A stretch of 37,666 bases of DNA from Candidatus Omnitrophota bacterium (GCA_016214325.1 JACROS010000027.1:1157-38822), one strand, 5' to 3'. Shown: positions 17,085 through 26,198, counted from the stretch's first letter. Notes: generated from the sequence alone by a model not told the origin. Translations and numbers: made by a program.

Positions 17085-17122
17085 TATTAACCTTATAACA
17101 CTAATTAGACTGGAGGGTTTAA

Positions 17123-18145
17123 ATGGTAGTTGAAAAGAAAAAAGAAGAATCAAAAGATTTTGCTGAACGTCACAAAGCGTTGGAATTGGCCCTTTCGCAG
17201 ATAGAAAAACAGTTTGGAAAAGGCTCAATCATGAAGCTAGGTGGAGATGTTAAGGTTCATGTTGATACTATCTCTACCGGGGCGCTTACTTTAGATATAG
17301 CTCTTGGTGTCGGGGGTTTACCAAGGGGCAGGGTGATTGAGATTTTTGGGCCGGAAGCAAGCGGAAAAACTACTTTAACTTTGACTGCAATAAGAGAAAA
17401 TCAAAAAAAAGGCGGAGTAGCTGCGTTTATTGACGCCGAACATGCTTTTGATTCAACTTATGCCAAAGTAGTGGGTGTAAACTTGGATGATTTGTTGATT
17501 TCTCAGCCAGATACCGGCGAGCAGGCATTAGAGATTGCTGAAACCCTTGTGCGTTCTAATGCTGTTGATTTAGTAGTTATTGATTCTGTGGCTGCTTTGA
17601 CTCCGCGTGCTGAAATTGAAGGAGAGATGGGCGATTCTCATGTAGGTTTACAAGCAAGGTTGATGTCGCAGGCATTAAGGAAATTAACTGCTGCAATAAG
17701 TAAATCCCGCACGTGTGTTATTTTTATTAATCAGATACGTGAAAAAATTGGGGTTATGTTTGGTTCCCCTGAAACAACTCCTGGCGGGCGAGCGCTTAAG
17801 TTTTATTCTTCAGTAAGGCTTGATGTCAGAAGAATTGCTACTCTTAAAGAAGCAGAAACTGTTATTGGAGGTAGAGTCAGGGTTAGAGTAGTCAAAAATA
17901 AGGTTGCTCCTCCATTTAGAGAGGGTGAGTTTGACATCTTGCACAATGAAGGTATCTCTAAGATGGGCGCTGTGATTGATGCTGGGGTAAATGCAGAGGT
18001 GATTAGCAAAAGCGGAACTTGGCTTTCTTTTGGAAATGAAAAACTCGGGCAAGGCAGAGATGCGGCAATAAAGGCCTTGAAAGAAAAACCTAAGCTAGCT
18101 GAAGAAATAGAAAAAGAAGTAAAGAAGAAAATTAGCTTGAGCTAA
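17123..18145 (+). CDS. recA: Recombinase RecA
   Basis: RecA forms ATP-dependent filaments on single-stranded DNA for homologous recombination and, in many bacteria, SOS induction. The protein has 340 residues, normal length. Walker [10 protein letters not shown] is at 76-84, Walker B lies in [16 protein letters not shown], and loop L2 with the DNA-binding segment is seen at [28 protein letters not shown] (key residues Gly and Arg). The C-terminal Lys/Glu-rich tail is short. It is driven by a consensus promoter and strong ribosome site. Downstream genes htrA and recX follow closely; recX next to but not directly after recA is notable because RecX restrains RecA filaments. Confidence 0.98.
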   Translation: MVVEKKKEESKDFAERHKALELALSQIEKQFGKGSIMKLGGDVKVHVDTISTGALTLDIALGVGGLPRGRVIEIFGPEASGKTTLTLTAIRENQKKGGVAAFIDAEHAFDSTYAKVVGVNLDDLLISQPDTGEQALEIAETLVRSNAVDLVVIDSVAALTPRAEIEGEMGDSHVGLQARLMSQALRKLTAAISKSRTCVIFINQIREKIGVMFGSPETTPGGRALKFYSSVRLDVRRIATLKEAETVIGGRVRVRVVKNKVAPPFREGEFDILHNEGISKMGAVIDAGVNAEVISKSGTWLSFGNEKLGQGRDAAIKALKEKPKLAEEIEKEVKKKISLS

Positions 18146-18164
18146 GAAGAGGAGGACTAGAGAA

Positions 18165-19691
18165 ATGACAGCAAGAAAAATTTTCTGGGGTTTTGTTCTT
18201 TTGGTAATAGGTTTAGTTTCTGGCATTACTTTGGCAGCAAGATTTGATTGGTTAGCTACAGCGCAAAGCCAGAATGTAAAGCTAGAAGTAAAACCAGAAA
18301 CCATTAACATGGAAGATGCAGTAGTAAATGTGGCAAATACTGCCGGGAAAGCTGTTGTTTCTGTTAGCACTGAGCATGTTGCTAAGGTAAAAAGAGGCGG
18401 CCCGAGAAGTTATCGTTTTAACCGCCCATTCGGCAATCAGCCGCCTTTTGGACAAGATGATCAGTTTAATCGTTTCTTTGATGATTTTTTTGGCCAAATG
18501 CCGGACATGGATTATAAGCAAGTTGGTGTCGGCTCTGGTGTGATTGTCGATGCTGCAGGATATGTTTTAACTAATGAGCATGTGGTTAATTCTGCTGATA
18601 AAATTACAGTGCGATTATCCGACGGACGAGAGTTTGTCGGTGAGGTCAAGGGCAAGGATATGCGTTCTGATTTGGCAATTATTAAAATTGATGCCAAGAA
18701 TTTACCAGTTGCTGTTTTGGGAAATTCTGACAACTTGAAAATTGGCCAATGGGCAGTTGCTATAGGCAATCCTTTTGGTTTTGCAGTTCAAAATCCAGAA
18801 CCAACAGTAACAGCAGGGGTAATTAGTGCTTTACATAGGACACTGGGGGTAGCTTTAGCTCGGGACAGGGATTACAATGATTTGATTCAAACTGATGCGG
18901 CAATTAATCCAGGGAATTCTGGCGGGCCGTTGGTTAATCTTAGGGGTGAAGTAATTGGAATTAATGTGGCAATTTATTCTACAACTGGTGGTTATCAGGG
19001 GGTAGGTTTTGCGATTCCGATAAATAGCGCTAAATCAATTATGAGCCGTTTAATTGCAGGTAAGAAAATTGTTTACGGCTGGTTGGGGGTAACAGTTCAG
19101 AATTTAAATGATGATTTGGCAAAGTACTTTGGACTTGTGGATAAAAATGGAGTGTTGGTAGCCAAGGTTCTAGAAGATGGTCCTGCGCAAAAAGCAGGAA
19201 TGAAAGAAAGCGATGTGATTAAGCAGGTGGATGGTAAAGCAGTAAATAGCGTGAAGGAATTGTTAAATGTAGTTGGAAAGATTGAGTCTGGTAAAGCTAT
19301 AAAAGTAGTAGTAGTCCGCGATAAAAAAGAAATTAGCTTAAATGTAGTGGTTGGAGAGCGGCCGGAGAAGATAGAAGAATCCGAAGATAGTAGTGAATCT
19401 GCTCAGGGCAACTGGAGGGGGTTGGAGGTGCAGGAATTTAATGCTGAAACTGCGCGCCGTTTTAGGCTTGATATAAAAGAAAAAACAGGTGTTTTAGTGG
19501 TTAATGTTGAGTCGGGAAGCCCTGCTGATGATGCTGGAATTACTGCAGGAGAAATAATAGTGGAATTAAATAAGCAGCCGGTTAAGAATTTGGCTGATTA
19601 TGAAAAGATTACCAGTTCTTTTAAAGGCGATTGTTTGGTTAGAACCACGCACGGCTATTTTATAATTAAGGGTGAAGAAAAAAAGCAATAG
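18165..19691 (+). CDS. Periplasmic serine protease, HtrA/DegP family
   Basis: This is a 508-residue HtrA-type protease and chaperone. A hydrophobic N-terminal segment (residues 6-26) acts as signal or membrane anchor. The catalytic triad is complete: H139 in TNEHVVN, D169 in SDLAIIKID and S252 in NPGNSGGPL. Two PDZ domains follow, at about 300-385 (YGWLGVTVQNL to KKEISLNVVVGE) and 415-505. A Gly/Phe/Gln-rich loop around 85-112 (NRPFGNQPPFGQDDQ) corresponds to the variable LA loop. It would degrade or refold damaged envelope proteins. A GGAGGA ribosome site precedes the ATG; the 3' end overlaps recX by 20 bases. Confidence 0.95.
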   Translation: MTARKIFWGFVLLVIGLVSGITLAARFDWLATAQSQNVKLEVKPETINMEDAVVNVANTAGKAVVSVSTEHVAKVKRGGPRSYRFNRPFGNQPPFGQDDQFNRFFDDFFGQMPDMDYKQVGVGSGVIVDAAGYVLTNEHVVNSADKITVRLSDGREFVGEVKGKDMRSDLAIIKIDAKNLPVAVLGNSDNLKIGQWAVAIGNPFGFAVQNPEPTVTAGVISALHRTLGVALARDRDYNDLIQTDAAINPGNSGGPLVNLRGEVIGINVAIYSTTGGYQGVGFAIPINSAKSIMSRLIAGKKIVYGWLGVTVQNLNDDLAKYFGLVDKNGVLVAKVLEDGPAQKAGMKESDVIKQVDGKAVNSVKELLNVVGKIESGKAIKVVVVRDKKEISLNVVVGERPEKIEESEDSSESAQGNWRGLEVQEFNAETARRFRLDIKEKTGVLVVNVESGSPADDAGITAGEIIVELNKQPVKNLADYEKITSSFKGDCLVRTTHGYFIIKGEEKKQ

Positions 19692-20127
19692 TATTGAGCA
19701 GGCAAGGAATTACGCTTTCTTACTTTTAAAATTCAGATTGCGTAGTGAGAATGAATTATATCAGCGATTAGTAAAAAAAGGTTTTTCTATTGAGGTTGCT
19801 AAAGAAGTTGTAAATTTCCTTAGAGAAAAACGTTTTATTGATGACAAGCTTTTTGCCAAAGCGTGGGTTGATTCACGTATAAAAAAGCCGTTTGGTGTAA
19901 GAAGGATTAAGCAGGAGCTTCTAAGAAAAGGTATGGCTCAGGAAGTTATAGATAAACAGTTAGCGCAAATAAAGGAAAATTATTCTGAAATAGATGTGGT
20001 CAGGCAGATTTCAGAAGAAAGATTTAAAAAATTGAGCGGGGTTACGCCTGAAGCAGCAAAAAGGCGCGTTTATGGTTATTTGCTGAGGCGGGGTTTTTCT
20101 CCCGAGGTTATTCTAGAGGTATTATGA
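19672..20127 (+). CDS. recX: Regulatory protein RecX
   Basis: RecX binds RecA filaments and limits their growth. The 151-residue product shows the three-repeat helical layout: ARNYAFLLLKFRLRSENELYQRLVKKGF in the first repeat, then FIDDKLFAKAWVDSRIKKPFGVRRIKQELLRKG in the second, and RRVYGYLLRRGFSPEVILEVL at the end. The start is GTG at 19672, inside the htrA 3' end (20-base overlap), and the stop overlaps the alaS ATG (ATGA). No better start is visible downstream that keeps the first repeat. The gene is separated from recA only by htrA. Confidence 0.9.
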   Translation: MKKKSNSIEQARNYAFLLLKFRLRSENELYQRLVKKGFSIEVAKEVVNFLREKRFIDDKLFAKAWVDSRIKKPFGVRRIKQELLRKGMAQEVIDKQLAQIKENYSEIDVVRQISEERFKKLSGVTPEAAKRRVYGYLLRRGFSPEVILEVL

Positions 20128-22568
20128 AAGCTGATATTTTAAGAAAGAAATTCTTAGATTTTTTTAAGAGTAAAAAACATCGTATTGTTGAAAGCGATTC
20201 TTTGGTGCCCAAAGATGACCCTACGGTTTTATTTACACCCGCCGGTATGAATCAGTTTAAGAAAGAGTTTCTAGGTTTTGATTCTGGTTTTAAACGTGCG
20301 GTGACATCTCAGCGTTGTTTGCGCACTGATGATTTGGACAAAGTTGGTAAAACTACCGGGCATCATACTTTCTTTGAAATGCTTGGGAACTTTTCTTTTG
20401 GCGATTATTTTAAGCGCGATGCTATTTTATGGGCCTGGGAGTTTTTAACAGAAGAGTTAAAAATTAGCTCTAATAAGCTCCGGGTTACAGTTTACAAGGA
20501 TGATGATGAGGCTTATGGTATTTGGCTTAACGATGTAAAAGTCCCTAAAGAAAAGATTATTAAGTTAGGTGATAAAGATAATTTTTGGCCATCTGAGGCA
20601 AAAGAAAAAGGGCCAAATGGCCCTTGCGGCCCTTGTTCAGAAATCTTTTATGATTTTGGCAAAGAAACAGGTTGTGGCGAATCGGTGTGTGACCCGTCGT
20701 GTAGTTGCGGCAGATTTGTAGAAATCTGGAATTTGGTTTTTACGCAATTTAACCGAAAAGAAGGCGGAAAACTCGAAGCTCTGCCAAATAAAAATATTGA
20801 CACTGGCATGGGCCTTGAACGTTTGGCTGCTGTGATGCAGGGAGCAGTAAATAATTTTGAAACGGACTTGTTTAAGCCTTTAGTAGATGAGGTAATTTCT
20901 AATGCTAAAGATTTCCTTCCAGAGAATAAAAAGATTGCTTATGCAATTGCTGATCATTTAAGAGCCATTGTTTTTTCTATTTTTGACGGAGTGCTTGCTT
21001 CTAACGAAGGAAGAGGTTATGTGGTTAGAAAACTGATTCGTAAAAGCGCATTGCATCTAAGAAATCTTGGGATTAAACAACCTTTTTTATATAAGCTCGT
21101 TCCTGTTTTGTCTGGGATAATGCAAGATCCTTATCCTGAGCTTATCGAGCGCAAAGAAGATATTTCTGAAGTGATTCTCTCAGAAGAAAAAAGCTTTATT
21201 GCTACGCTTAATTCAAGTGAAAGCTTGTTAAAGGAAAAATTTTCAGCACTTATCAAGAATCAAAATCCAGAGAAGGCTGGTAAACTGGCTTTTCAGTTGT
21301 ATGACACTTATGGTATGCCCTTGGAATTAACTGTTGATTGGATGGAGAAAAACGGAGTTAAATTTTCGCAGCAGGCATTTGATCAGGAGCTTGAAACTCA
21401 AAAAAACCGCTCAAAAACCAAGAGCGCAATGAAAGGCGATGTTTTTGCGGTTAAAGACTTGGATTATGGAGTAAAAGAAACCAAATTTTCAGGATATAAA
21501 AAGTTTTCTCTTGAGTCTCAAATTTTAAAAGTTTACAAAGGAAATAGTGAATTAAAGAAGCTGTCTTGTGGGGATGAGGGCATAATTATATTAAATGAAA
21601 CTCCATTTTATGCTGAATCAGGTGGTCAGGCAGCTGATACAGGAGTCATTAAAAAAGGGAAAAACGTTTTTGAAGTTCTGGATACAAGGAAATCTGGAAA
21701 TGTAATTTTGCATATCGGTAGAGTGAAATCTGGAAGTTTTAAAAAGAAAGATTCAGTGCAGGCTGAAATTAATACTGAACGCAGGCTTTCAATTGCCAGA
21801 AATCATACAGCTACACATTTATTGCAGGCGGCTTTAAGAAAAGTTTTGGGCCAACATGTTCAACAGCAGGGTTCTTTGGTTTCAGAAGAAAGGCTGCGTT
21901 TTGATTTTACCGTAGTTTCAGTCGGAGATCTTTCAAGAGAACTTTGCGGTGGCACTCATTTGGGCCAAACTGGCCAGATTGGGCTTTTTAAAATATTACA
22001 AGAAACTTCAGTTGCCAGTAATGTGCGCCGCATTGAAGCAGTAACCGGGATTTTTGCATATAAGAAAGTTAAGGAAGATGAAGAGATTATTTCTGATGTT
22101 GCAAAATTATTTAATGTCGGACGCGGAAGTATTCTTCAGGAGGCCCAGAAGCGTGCTGTGCGTTTAAAAGAGTTAGAAAAACAATTAAGCGCCCAGAAAT
22201 TAAGTTCGGTGAAGAATTCTCTGGATGATTTAATTAAAGATGCCCAGAATGTAAATGGAAAATCTTTGATAATAAAAGTTTTTGAAGATGTCCATATGGA
22301 ATTATTGCGTAAAAACATAGATTTGTTAAAGGAAAAAACCCAAAATGCAATTATTGCGCTTGCGTCAGTAAATCAGGGGAAAGTGTTGTTGGTTATGGGC
22401 ATAACTACGGATCTTTGTGAAAAAGGGCTTGACGCTGGCAAACTTGTCCGCGATGTTTCTGGTTTAATTGGAGGAAGCGGCGGAGGAAGAAGAGATTTTG
22501 CTCAAGCAGGGGGGACTAAGCCAGAGAATCTAGATCAGGCTTTCCAAAAATTAAGAGAAATACTATGA
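20124..22568 (+). CDS. alaS: Alanine-tRNA ligase, editing domain shortened
   Basis: AlaRS charges tRNA-Ala. The aminoacylation core is complete: motif 1 region LFTPAGMNQFKKEFLG, motif 2 with TTGHHTFFEMLGNFSFGDYFK, the Cys-rich CGESVCDPSCSCGR insertion, and motif 3 NIDTGMGLERLA. The editing domain keeps its four metal ligands, H561 and H565 (HTATH) and C608 and H612 (CGGTH). However, between RFDF (593-595) and VVSVGDLS (597 on) about 55 residues are missing, including the usual GAMALFGEKY block. The C-terminal C-Ala domain is present and ends in GGSGGGRRDFAQAGG. Length is 814 against about 870 usual. Overlapping ATGA junctions with recX and hisD show tight coupling. Confidence 0.95.
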   Translation: MKADILRKKFLDFFKSKKHRIVESDSLVPKDDPTVLFTPAGMNQFKKEFLGFDSGFKRAVTSQRCLRTDDLDKVGKTTGHHTFFEMLGNFSFGDYFKRDAILWAWEFLTEELKISSNKLRVTVYKDDDEAYGIWLNDVKVPKEKIIKLGDKDNFWPSEAKEKGPNGPCGPCSEIFYDFGKETGCGESVCDPSCSCGRFVEIWNLVFTQFNRKEGGKLEALPNKNIDTGMGLERLAAVMQGAVNNFETDLFKPLVDEVISNAKDFLPENKKIAYAIADHLRAIVFSIFDGVLASNEGRGYVVRKLIRKSALHLRNLGIKQPFLYKLVPVLSGIMQDPYPELIERKEDISEVILSEEKSFIATLNSSESLLKEKFSALIKNQNPEKAGKLAFQLYDTYGMPLELTVDWMEKNGVKFSQQAFDQELETQKNRSKTKSAMKGDVFAVKDLDYGVKETKFSGYKKFSLESQILKVYKGNSELKKLSCGDEGIIILNETPFYAESGGQAADTGVIKKGKNVFEVLDTRKSGNVILHIGRVKSGSFKKKDSVQAEINTERRLSIARNHTATHLLQAALRKVLGQHVQQQGSLVSEERLRFDFTVVSVGDLSRELCGGTHLGQTGQIGLFKILQETSVASNVRRIEAVTGIFAYKKVKEDEEIISDVAKLFNVGRGSILQEAQKRAVRLKELEKQLSAQKLSSVKNSLDDLIKDAQNVNGKSLIIKVFEDVHMELLRKNIDLLKEKTQNAIIALASVNQGKVLLVMGITTDLCEKGLDAGKLVRDVSGLIGGSGGGRRDFAQAGGTKPENLDQAFQKLREIL

Positions 22569-23791
22569 AAATAATCCGTTTTACGAGTAAAAAGCTGGAC
22601 AAAATTTATAACCGCGGCCAAGCAAAAAATAAACGTGTAGAAGAAAAAGTTGCGAAAATTATTGAGGACGTTAGGCTTTTTGGCGACGAGGCTGTTTTGA
22701 AATATACTCGAAAGTTTGATAAAGTAAAAATGACCCAAAGGCAGTTAAAGGTTTCTCAAATAGAAATTAGCGGAGCCTATCAGAATATTAGCCCGAATTT
22801 TGTTTCGACTCTTAAGGTTGTAATTGATAATGTGAATCGTTTTTATCGCAAGACCCTTAAGAAATCTTGGCGGATAAAAGACGCAGATGGGGTTATTTTA
22901 GGAGAAAATTATACCGCACTTGAAAAAGTGGGAGTTTATATTCCTGCAGGAACTGCTCCTTTGGTTTCTACTGTTTATATGACCGTGCTTCCGGCAAAGA
23001 TTGCTGGTGTGAAAAAAATTGTTTTAATCAGCCCGCCGGATAAAAATGGATTTATTAACCCGCATATTTTGGTTGTGGCTGACCTTTTAAAGGTAGATGA
23101 AATTTATCGCGTAGGTGGAGCACAAGGGATAGCTGCTCTTAGCTATGGCACAAAGACAATTCCCAGGGTAGATAAAATAGTCGGCCCGGGCAATGTCTAT
23201 GTTAGTGAAGCTAAGCGGCAAGTTTTCGGGATAGTTGATATTGATATGATTGCCGGGCCCACAGAGCTTGTGATAATTGCAAACAGAAGCGCAGAAGCAA
23301 AATTTATTGTTGCAGATTTACAGGCGCAGGCAGAACATGCAAAAGGTTTGGCTATTCTTGTAACTAATTCAAAGAGCCTGGCAAAGGAAGTAAAATCACG
23401 GCTTGATGGAGCCAATGGTTTTATTGTTTTGACCAAGAATTTAGAGCAGGCAGCAGAAATTGTTAATAAAATTGCGCCTGAACACCTGGAGGTTTTTGTA
23501 AATAACCCGCAGCGTTTGTTAAAGCAAATTAAAAATGCCGGAGCAATATTTTTGGGCCCATACAGCCCTGCGGCAGTGGGTGATTATGTTGCTGGACCCA
23601 GCCATGTGCTTCCAACTGCAGGAACAGCGCGGTTTTTTTCCGGTTTGTCCGTTTATGATTTTCAGAAAAGCAGCCACGTGATTAGCTATTCTAAAAAGGC
23701 GCTTGAGAAAATAAAAGAACCACTTGAGAAAGTTGCTGGAATAGAGGGGTTAAGTAAGCATTTGGAGTCAGTAAAAGCAAGGTTTATCTAG
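22565..23791 (+). CDS. hisD: Histidinol dehydrogenase
   Basis: HisD catalyses the last two steps of histidine synthesis, histidinol to histidine with two NAD+. Conserved blocks include GVYIPAGTAPLVSTVYMT, YRVGGAQGIAALSYGT, VDKIVGPGNVYVSEAKR and DMIAGPTELVIIA. The zinc ligands are all recognisable: Gln and His in QAEHAKG, Asp in GDYVAGPSHVLPT, and His in LSKHLESV. The catalytic Glu-His is in APEHLEV. Length is 408 against about 430, because about 15 residues are missing after the helix LAKEVKSRLD, where family members have the ELPR-containing segment. The missing part holds no catalytic residue, so activity is still plausible. It overlaps alaS by 4 bases and opens the histidine gene run. Confidence 0.94.
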   Translation: MKIIRFTSKKLDKIYNRGQAKNKRVEEKVAKIIEDVRLFGDEAVLKYTRKFDKVKMTQRQLKVSQIEISGAYQNISPNFVSTLKVVIDNVNRFYRKTLKKSWRIKDADGVILGENYTALEKVGVYIPAGTAPLVSTVYMTVLPAKIAGVKKIVLISPPDKNGFINPHILVVADLLKVDEIYRVGGAQGIAALSYGTKTIPRVDKIVGPGNVYVSEAKRQVFGIVDIDMIAGPTELVIIANRSAEAKFIVADLQAQAEHAKGLAILVTNSKSLAKEVKSRLDGANGFIVLTKNLEQAAEIVNKIAPEHLEVFVNNPQRLLKQIKNAGAIFLGPYSPAAVGDYVAGPSHVLPTAGTARFFSGLSVYDFQKSSHVISYSKKALEKIKEPLEKVAGIEGLSKHLESVKARFI

Positions 23792-23818
23792 GCCAATAAC
23801 TTAAGGAAGGATAGGATA

Positions 23819-24373
23819 ATGAAAAAAAGATCTGCAGTAATTAAAAGAAATACTAAGGAAACAGAGATTACTGTTAAACTAAATATTGACGGAGCAGGAA
23901 AAACCAAAATCAATACAGGGATTGGAATTGAGATTGCCGCAAAAGGCGATTTAAATATCGATAAACATCATACTAATGAGGATATTGGAATTACGCTGGG
24001 CCAGGCTTTTAAAGAAGCATTAGGGGTCAAGAAAGGCATTAACAGGAATGGAACTGCTTGTTGGCCGATGGAAAAAGTGCTTTCTTGCGTGTCGCTTGAT
24101 ATTTGTGGAAGGCCATTTTATAAGTTTTCTGCAAATGTCGGCGAAGGGACAAAAGATGAAAGCGGTTATTCTTTAAAAGAAGCAGAGCATTTCTTTGAGG
24201 CATTTGCAAATCATTTGGGGATGAACTTGCATATTAAGGTTGAGCCAACGGTTTATGATTTGCACACGACGCTTGAGCCTGTTTTTAAGGCGCTTGGAAA
24301 ATCTTTATCAGAAGCTTGTCAGATTAATCCTCGCAGGAAAGATGTTCCTTCCACAAAGGGCGTGATTGATTAA
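23819..24373 (+). CDS. hisB: Imidazoleglycerol-phosphate dehydratase, missing an active-site block
   Basis: HisB (IGPD) dehydrates imidazoleglycerol phosphate using a two-manganese site. The recognisable parts are KRNTKETEITVKLNIDGAG at the start, AKGDLNIDKHHTNEDIGI (first HHxxE metal motif), LHIKV and the end RKDVPSTKGV. Two things are wrong. Between TGIG (residues 33-36) and IEIAAKGDL the usual 16-residue FFDHM...HGLFD segment, which carries one conserved metal His, is absent. The second HHxxE motif reads HTTLE, with Thr for the second His. Thus two of the eight metal ligands known for the family are lost. The 184 residues are otherwise collinear with monofunctional HisB. It may be inactive, or the deletion may be an assembly fault. 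Confidence 0.9.
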   Translation: MKKRSAVIKRNTKETEITVKLNIDGAGKTKINTGIGIEIAAKGDLNIDKHHTNEDIGITLGQAFKEALGVKKGINRNGTACWPMEKVLSCVSLDICGRPFYKFSANVGEGTKDESGYSLKEAEHFFEAFANHLGMNLHIKVEPTVYDLHTTLEPVFKALGKSLSEACQINPRRKDVPSTKGVID

Positions 24374-24374
24374 A

Positions 24375-24983
24375 ATGATTGCAATTATTGACTACGGCAT
24401 GGGTAATATTCATAGTGTGAATAAGGCCCTGCAGGTAAGTGGCGCAAAAACATTAATTACCAATAAAGCTGAGGATATCAAATCTTGCGATAAGGCAGTG
24501 CTTCCGGGCGTAGGGGCTTTTGATGATGCTGTTTTAGAATTAAAGAAGCAGAATTTAATTGAACCGATTCTTGAACATGTAAGAAACGGAAAGCCTTTTT
24601 TAGGTATTTGTTTGGGTATGCAGCTTTTGTTTGATGAAAGCGCTGAGGCCAAAAAAGAAAAAGGCCTAGGTATTTTAAAAGGGAAGGTTAAAAAATTTAA
24701 ACACAGCCACGATTTAAAGGTTCCTCATATGGGATGGAACCAGCTAAAAATTATTGGCGCATGTCCTTTGTTAAGGGATGTTCCTGAGAATTCTTTTGTT
24801 TATTTTTGTCATTCGTATTATCCAGATCCCCTCGATAAAGGAGTTATTGCCGCCTTAACAAACTACGGGCAAGATTTTGCTGCAATAGTCTGGAAAGAAA
24901 AGATTTTTGGAATGCAGTTTCATCCGGAGAAGAGCCAAAGTATCGGTTTAAAAATGATGGAAAACTTTGTTAATCTATGTTGA
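24375..24983 (+). CDS. hisH: Imidazole glycerol phosphate synthase, glutaminase subunit
   Basis: HisH is the glutaminase that feeds ammonia to HisF in imidazole glycerol phosphate synthesis. It is a class I amidotransferase with the triad Cys79 in GKPFLGICLGMQ, and His183 and Glu185 in FGMQFHPEKSQ. The oxyanion strand PGVGAFDDA is present. I use the ATG at 24375 (MIAIIDYGMGN), which is the normal family start, rather than a TTG three codons earlier. Length 202 is normal. The 3' end overlaps hisA by 7 bases. HisF is not adjacent as usual, being separated by hisA and a lipoprotein gene. Confidence 0.95.
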   Translation: MIAIIDYGMGNIHSVNKALQVSGAKTLITNKAEDIKSCDKAVLPGVGAFDDAVLELKKQNLIEPILEHVRNGKPFLGICLGMQLLFDESAEAKKEKGLGILKGKVKKFKHSHDLKVPHMGWNQLKIIGACPLLRDVPENSFVYFCHSYYPDPLDKGVIAALTNYGQDFAAIVWKEKIFGMQFHPEKSQSIGLKMMENFVNLC

Positions 24984-25696
24984 TTATTCCTGCAATTGAT
25001 TTAAAAGATGGTTGTGTAGTCCGTTATGTCCAAGGAAGGACGGATAAGAAGGTTTATTCAAAAGATCCTCTAAAGACTGCCAAGCATTGGGCCAGGCAAG
25101 GCGCAGAATTTCTGCATATAGTAGATTTAGACGGCGCGTTTTCTGGAGTACCAAAGAATATTCATTTAGTAAAAGAAATTGCCAAGAGTATTAATATTCC
25201 TGTTGAATTTGGTGGCGGAGTTAGGGATATGGAAACAATTACTTCTTTATTGGATGCTGATGTAAAGAGAGTGATTTTAGGGACTAAGGTAGTTGAAGAT
25301 AAAATATTTCTTGAAAATGTTTTGAAGAAATTTAAAGACAGGATTATTATAGGTGTTGATGCAAAAGAAAACAAAGTAATGATTAAGGGTTGGAAAGATG
25401 CTTCAAACGCAGAAGATCTTACAGCTTTTGCAAATTTATTAAAAGAAAAAGGGTGCAATGAAATTATTTATACGGATACTTTAAAAGACGGCACCTTGAC
25501 TGGGCCAAATATAAAAGGGATCAAGTCGCTTTTAAAAGAAACAGGAATAAAGATAATTGCATCAGGCGGAATTTCTTGCCTTGAGGATTTACGTAAGCTA
25601 AAATTGCTTGAAAAGCAAGGGGTGACCGGGGTAATTGTAGGCAAGGCACTGTATGAAGGAAAATTTACTTTAGCCGAAGCGCTTAAGTTTTCTTAG
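24977..25696 (+). CDS. hisA: Phosphoribosylformimino-AICAR phosphate isomerase
   Basis: HisA is the (beta-alpha)8-barrel isomerase that makes PRFAR, the substrate of HisH-HisF. The two catalytic acids are present: Asp8 in PAIDLKDG and Asp128 in IIGVDAKEN. The phosphate-binding halves FGGGVRD and ASGGISCLEDL, with TGVIVGKALYEGKF, are intact. Length (239) is normal and no internal gap is apparent. It starts inside the hisH stop region (ATGTTGA), so it is translationally coupled. The related barrel HisF lies two genes downstream. Confidence 0.95.
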   Translation: MLIIPAIDLKDGCVVRYVQGRTDKKVYSKDPLKTAKHWARQGAEFLHIVDLDGAFSGVPKNIHLVKEIAKSINIPVEFGGGVRDMETITSLLDADVKRVILGTKVVEDKIFLENVLKKFKDRIIIGVDAKENKVMIKGWKDASNAEDLTAFANLLKEKGCNEIIYTDTLKDGTLTGPNIKGIKSLLKETGIKIIASGGISCLEDLRKLKLLEKQGVTGVIVGKALYEGKFTLAEALKFS

Positions 25697-25718
25697 GCGT
25701 TACAAAAAGGGGGTTGGT

Positions 25719-26195
25719 ATGAGTAAAAAGATTTTGTTTTTGTTGGTGGCAGTAGGTTTTTTATTTTCTTTAACTGGATGTGCAACTGCAAGAAAACAAA
25801 AAGAACTTGAAATCCAAGGACTCAAGAACCAGATCTCTGTTTTAGAGGCACAAGTGCAATCAAAAGAAGAAGAAATTAATAGTTTAAGAGATTCCATAAA
25901 TAAAATTGAAGAAGAAAAGAGCGCTTTGTCTGCACAGGTACAGCAAAGTGAAGTAAAACGTTCCACTAGAAAACAATGTGTTAAAGAAGTAAAAAGTCGT
26001 CCAACTGTTAAACAAATTCAAACAGCATTAAAGAATGCTGGTTTTGATCCTGGTGCAATTGACGGAAAATTTGGTAATTCTACTCGTGAAGCGATAATAG
26101 CCTTTCAAAGGTCGCATAATTTGCCTGCAAACGGAAGGGTTAGATCAAAGACATGGGGTTTGTTAAAAGGGTATTTGGACAAAACAATTAAATAA
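25719..26195 (+). CDS. Lipoprotein with coiled coil and peptidoglycan-binding domain
   Basis: This 158-residue protein has a lipoprotein signal: basic start MSKKILF, hydrophobic core, and lipobox LTGC, placing the lipidated Cys near residue 21. Residues 30-80 are a coiled coil rich in Glu, Gln, Lys and Ser (LKNQISVLEAQVQSKEEEIN). The C-terminal 65 residues form a PG_binding_1 domain (VKQIQTALKNAGFDPGAIDG, then FGNSTREAIIAFQRSHNLPANG and WGLL). It is likely membrane-tethered, with the coiled coil as a stalk reaching the peptidoglycan. It sits between hisA and hisF, which is an unexpected place. It has a GGGGG ribosome site. No enzymatic domain is seen. Confidence 0.88.
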   Translation: MSKKILFLLVAVGFLFSLTGCATARKQKELEIQGLKNQISVLEAQVQSKEEEINSLRDSINKIEEEKSALSAQVQQSEVKRSTRKQCVKEVKSRPTVKQIQTALKNAGFDPGAIDGKFGNSTREAIIAFQRSHNLPANGRVRSKTWGLLKGYLDKTIK

Positions 26196-26198
26196 CAA

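Noticed and set aside
17030-17122. LexA/SOS box at the recA promoter
   Set aside because: No palindrome of the known GAAC-N4-GTTC or CTG-N10-CAG types was found overlapping the promoter.
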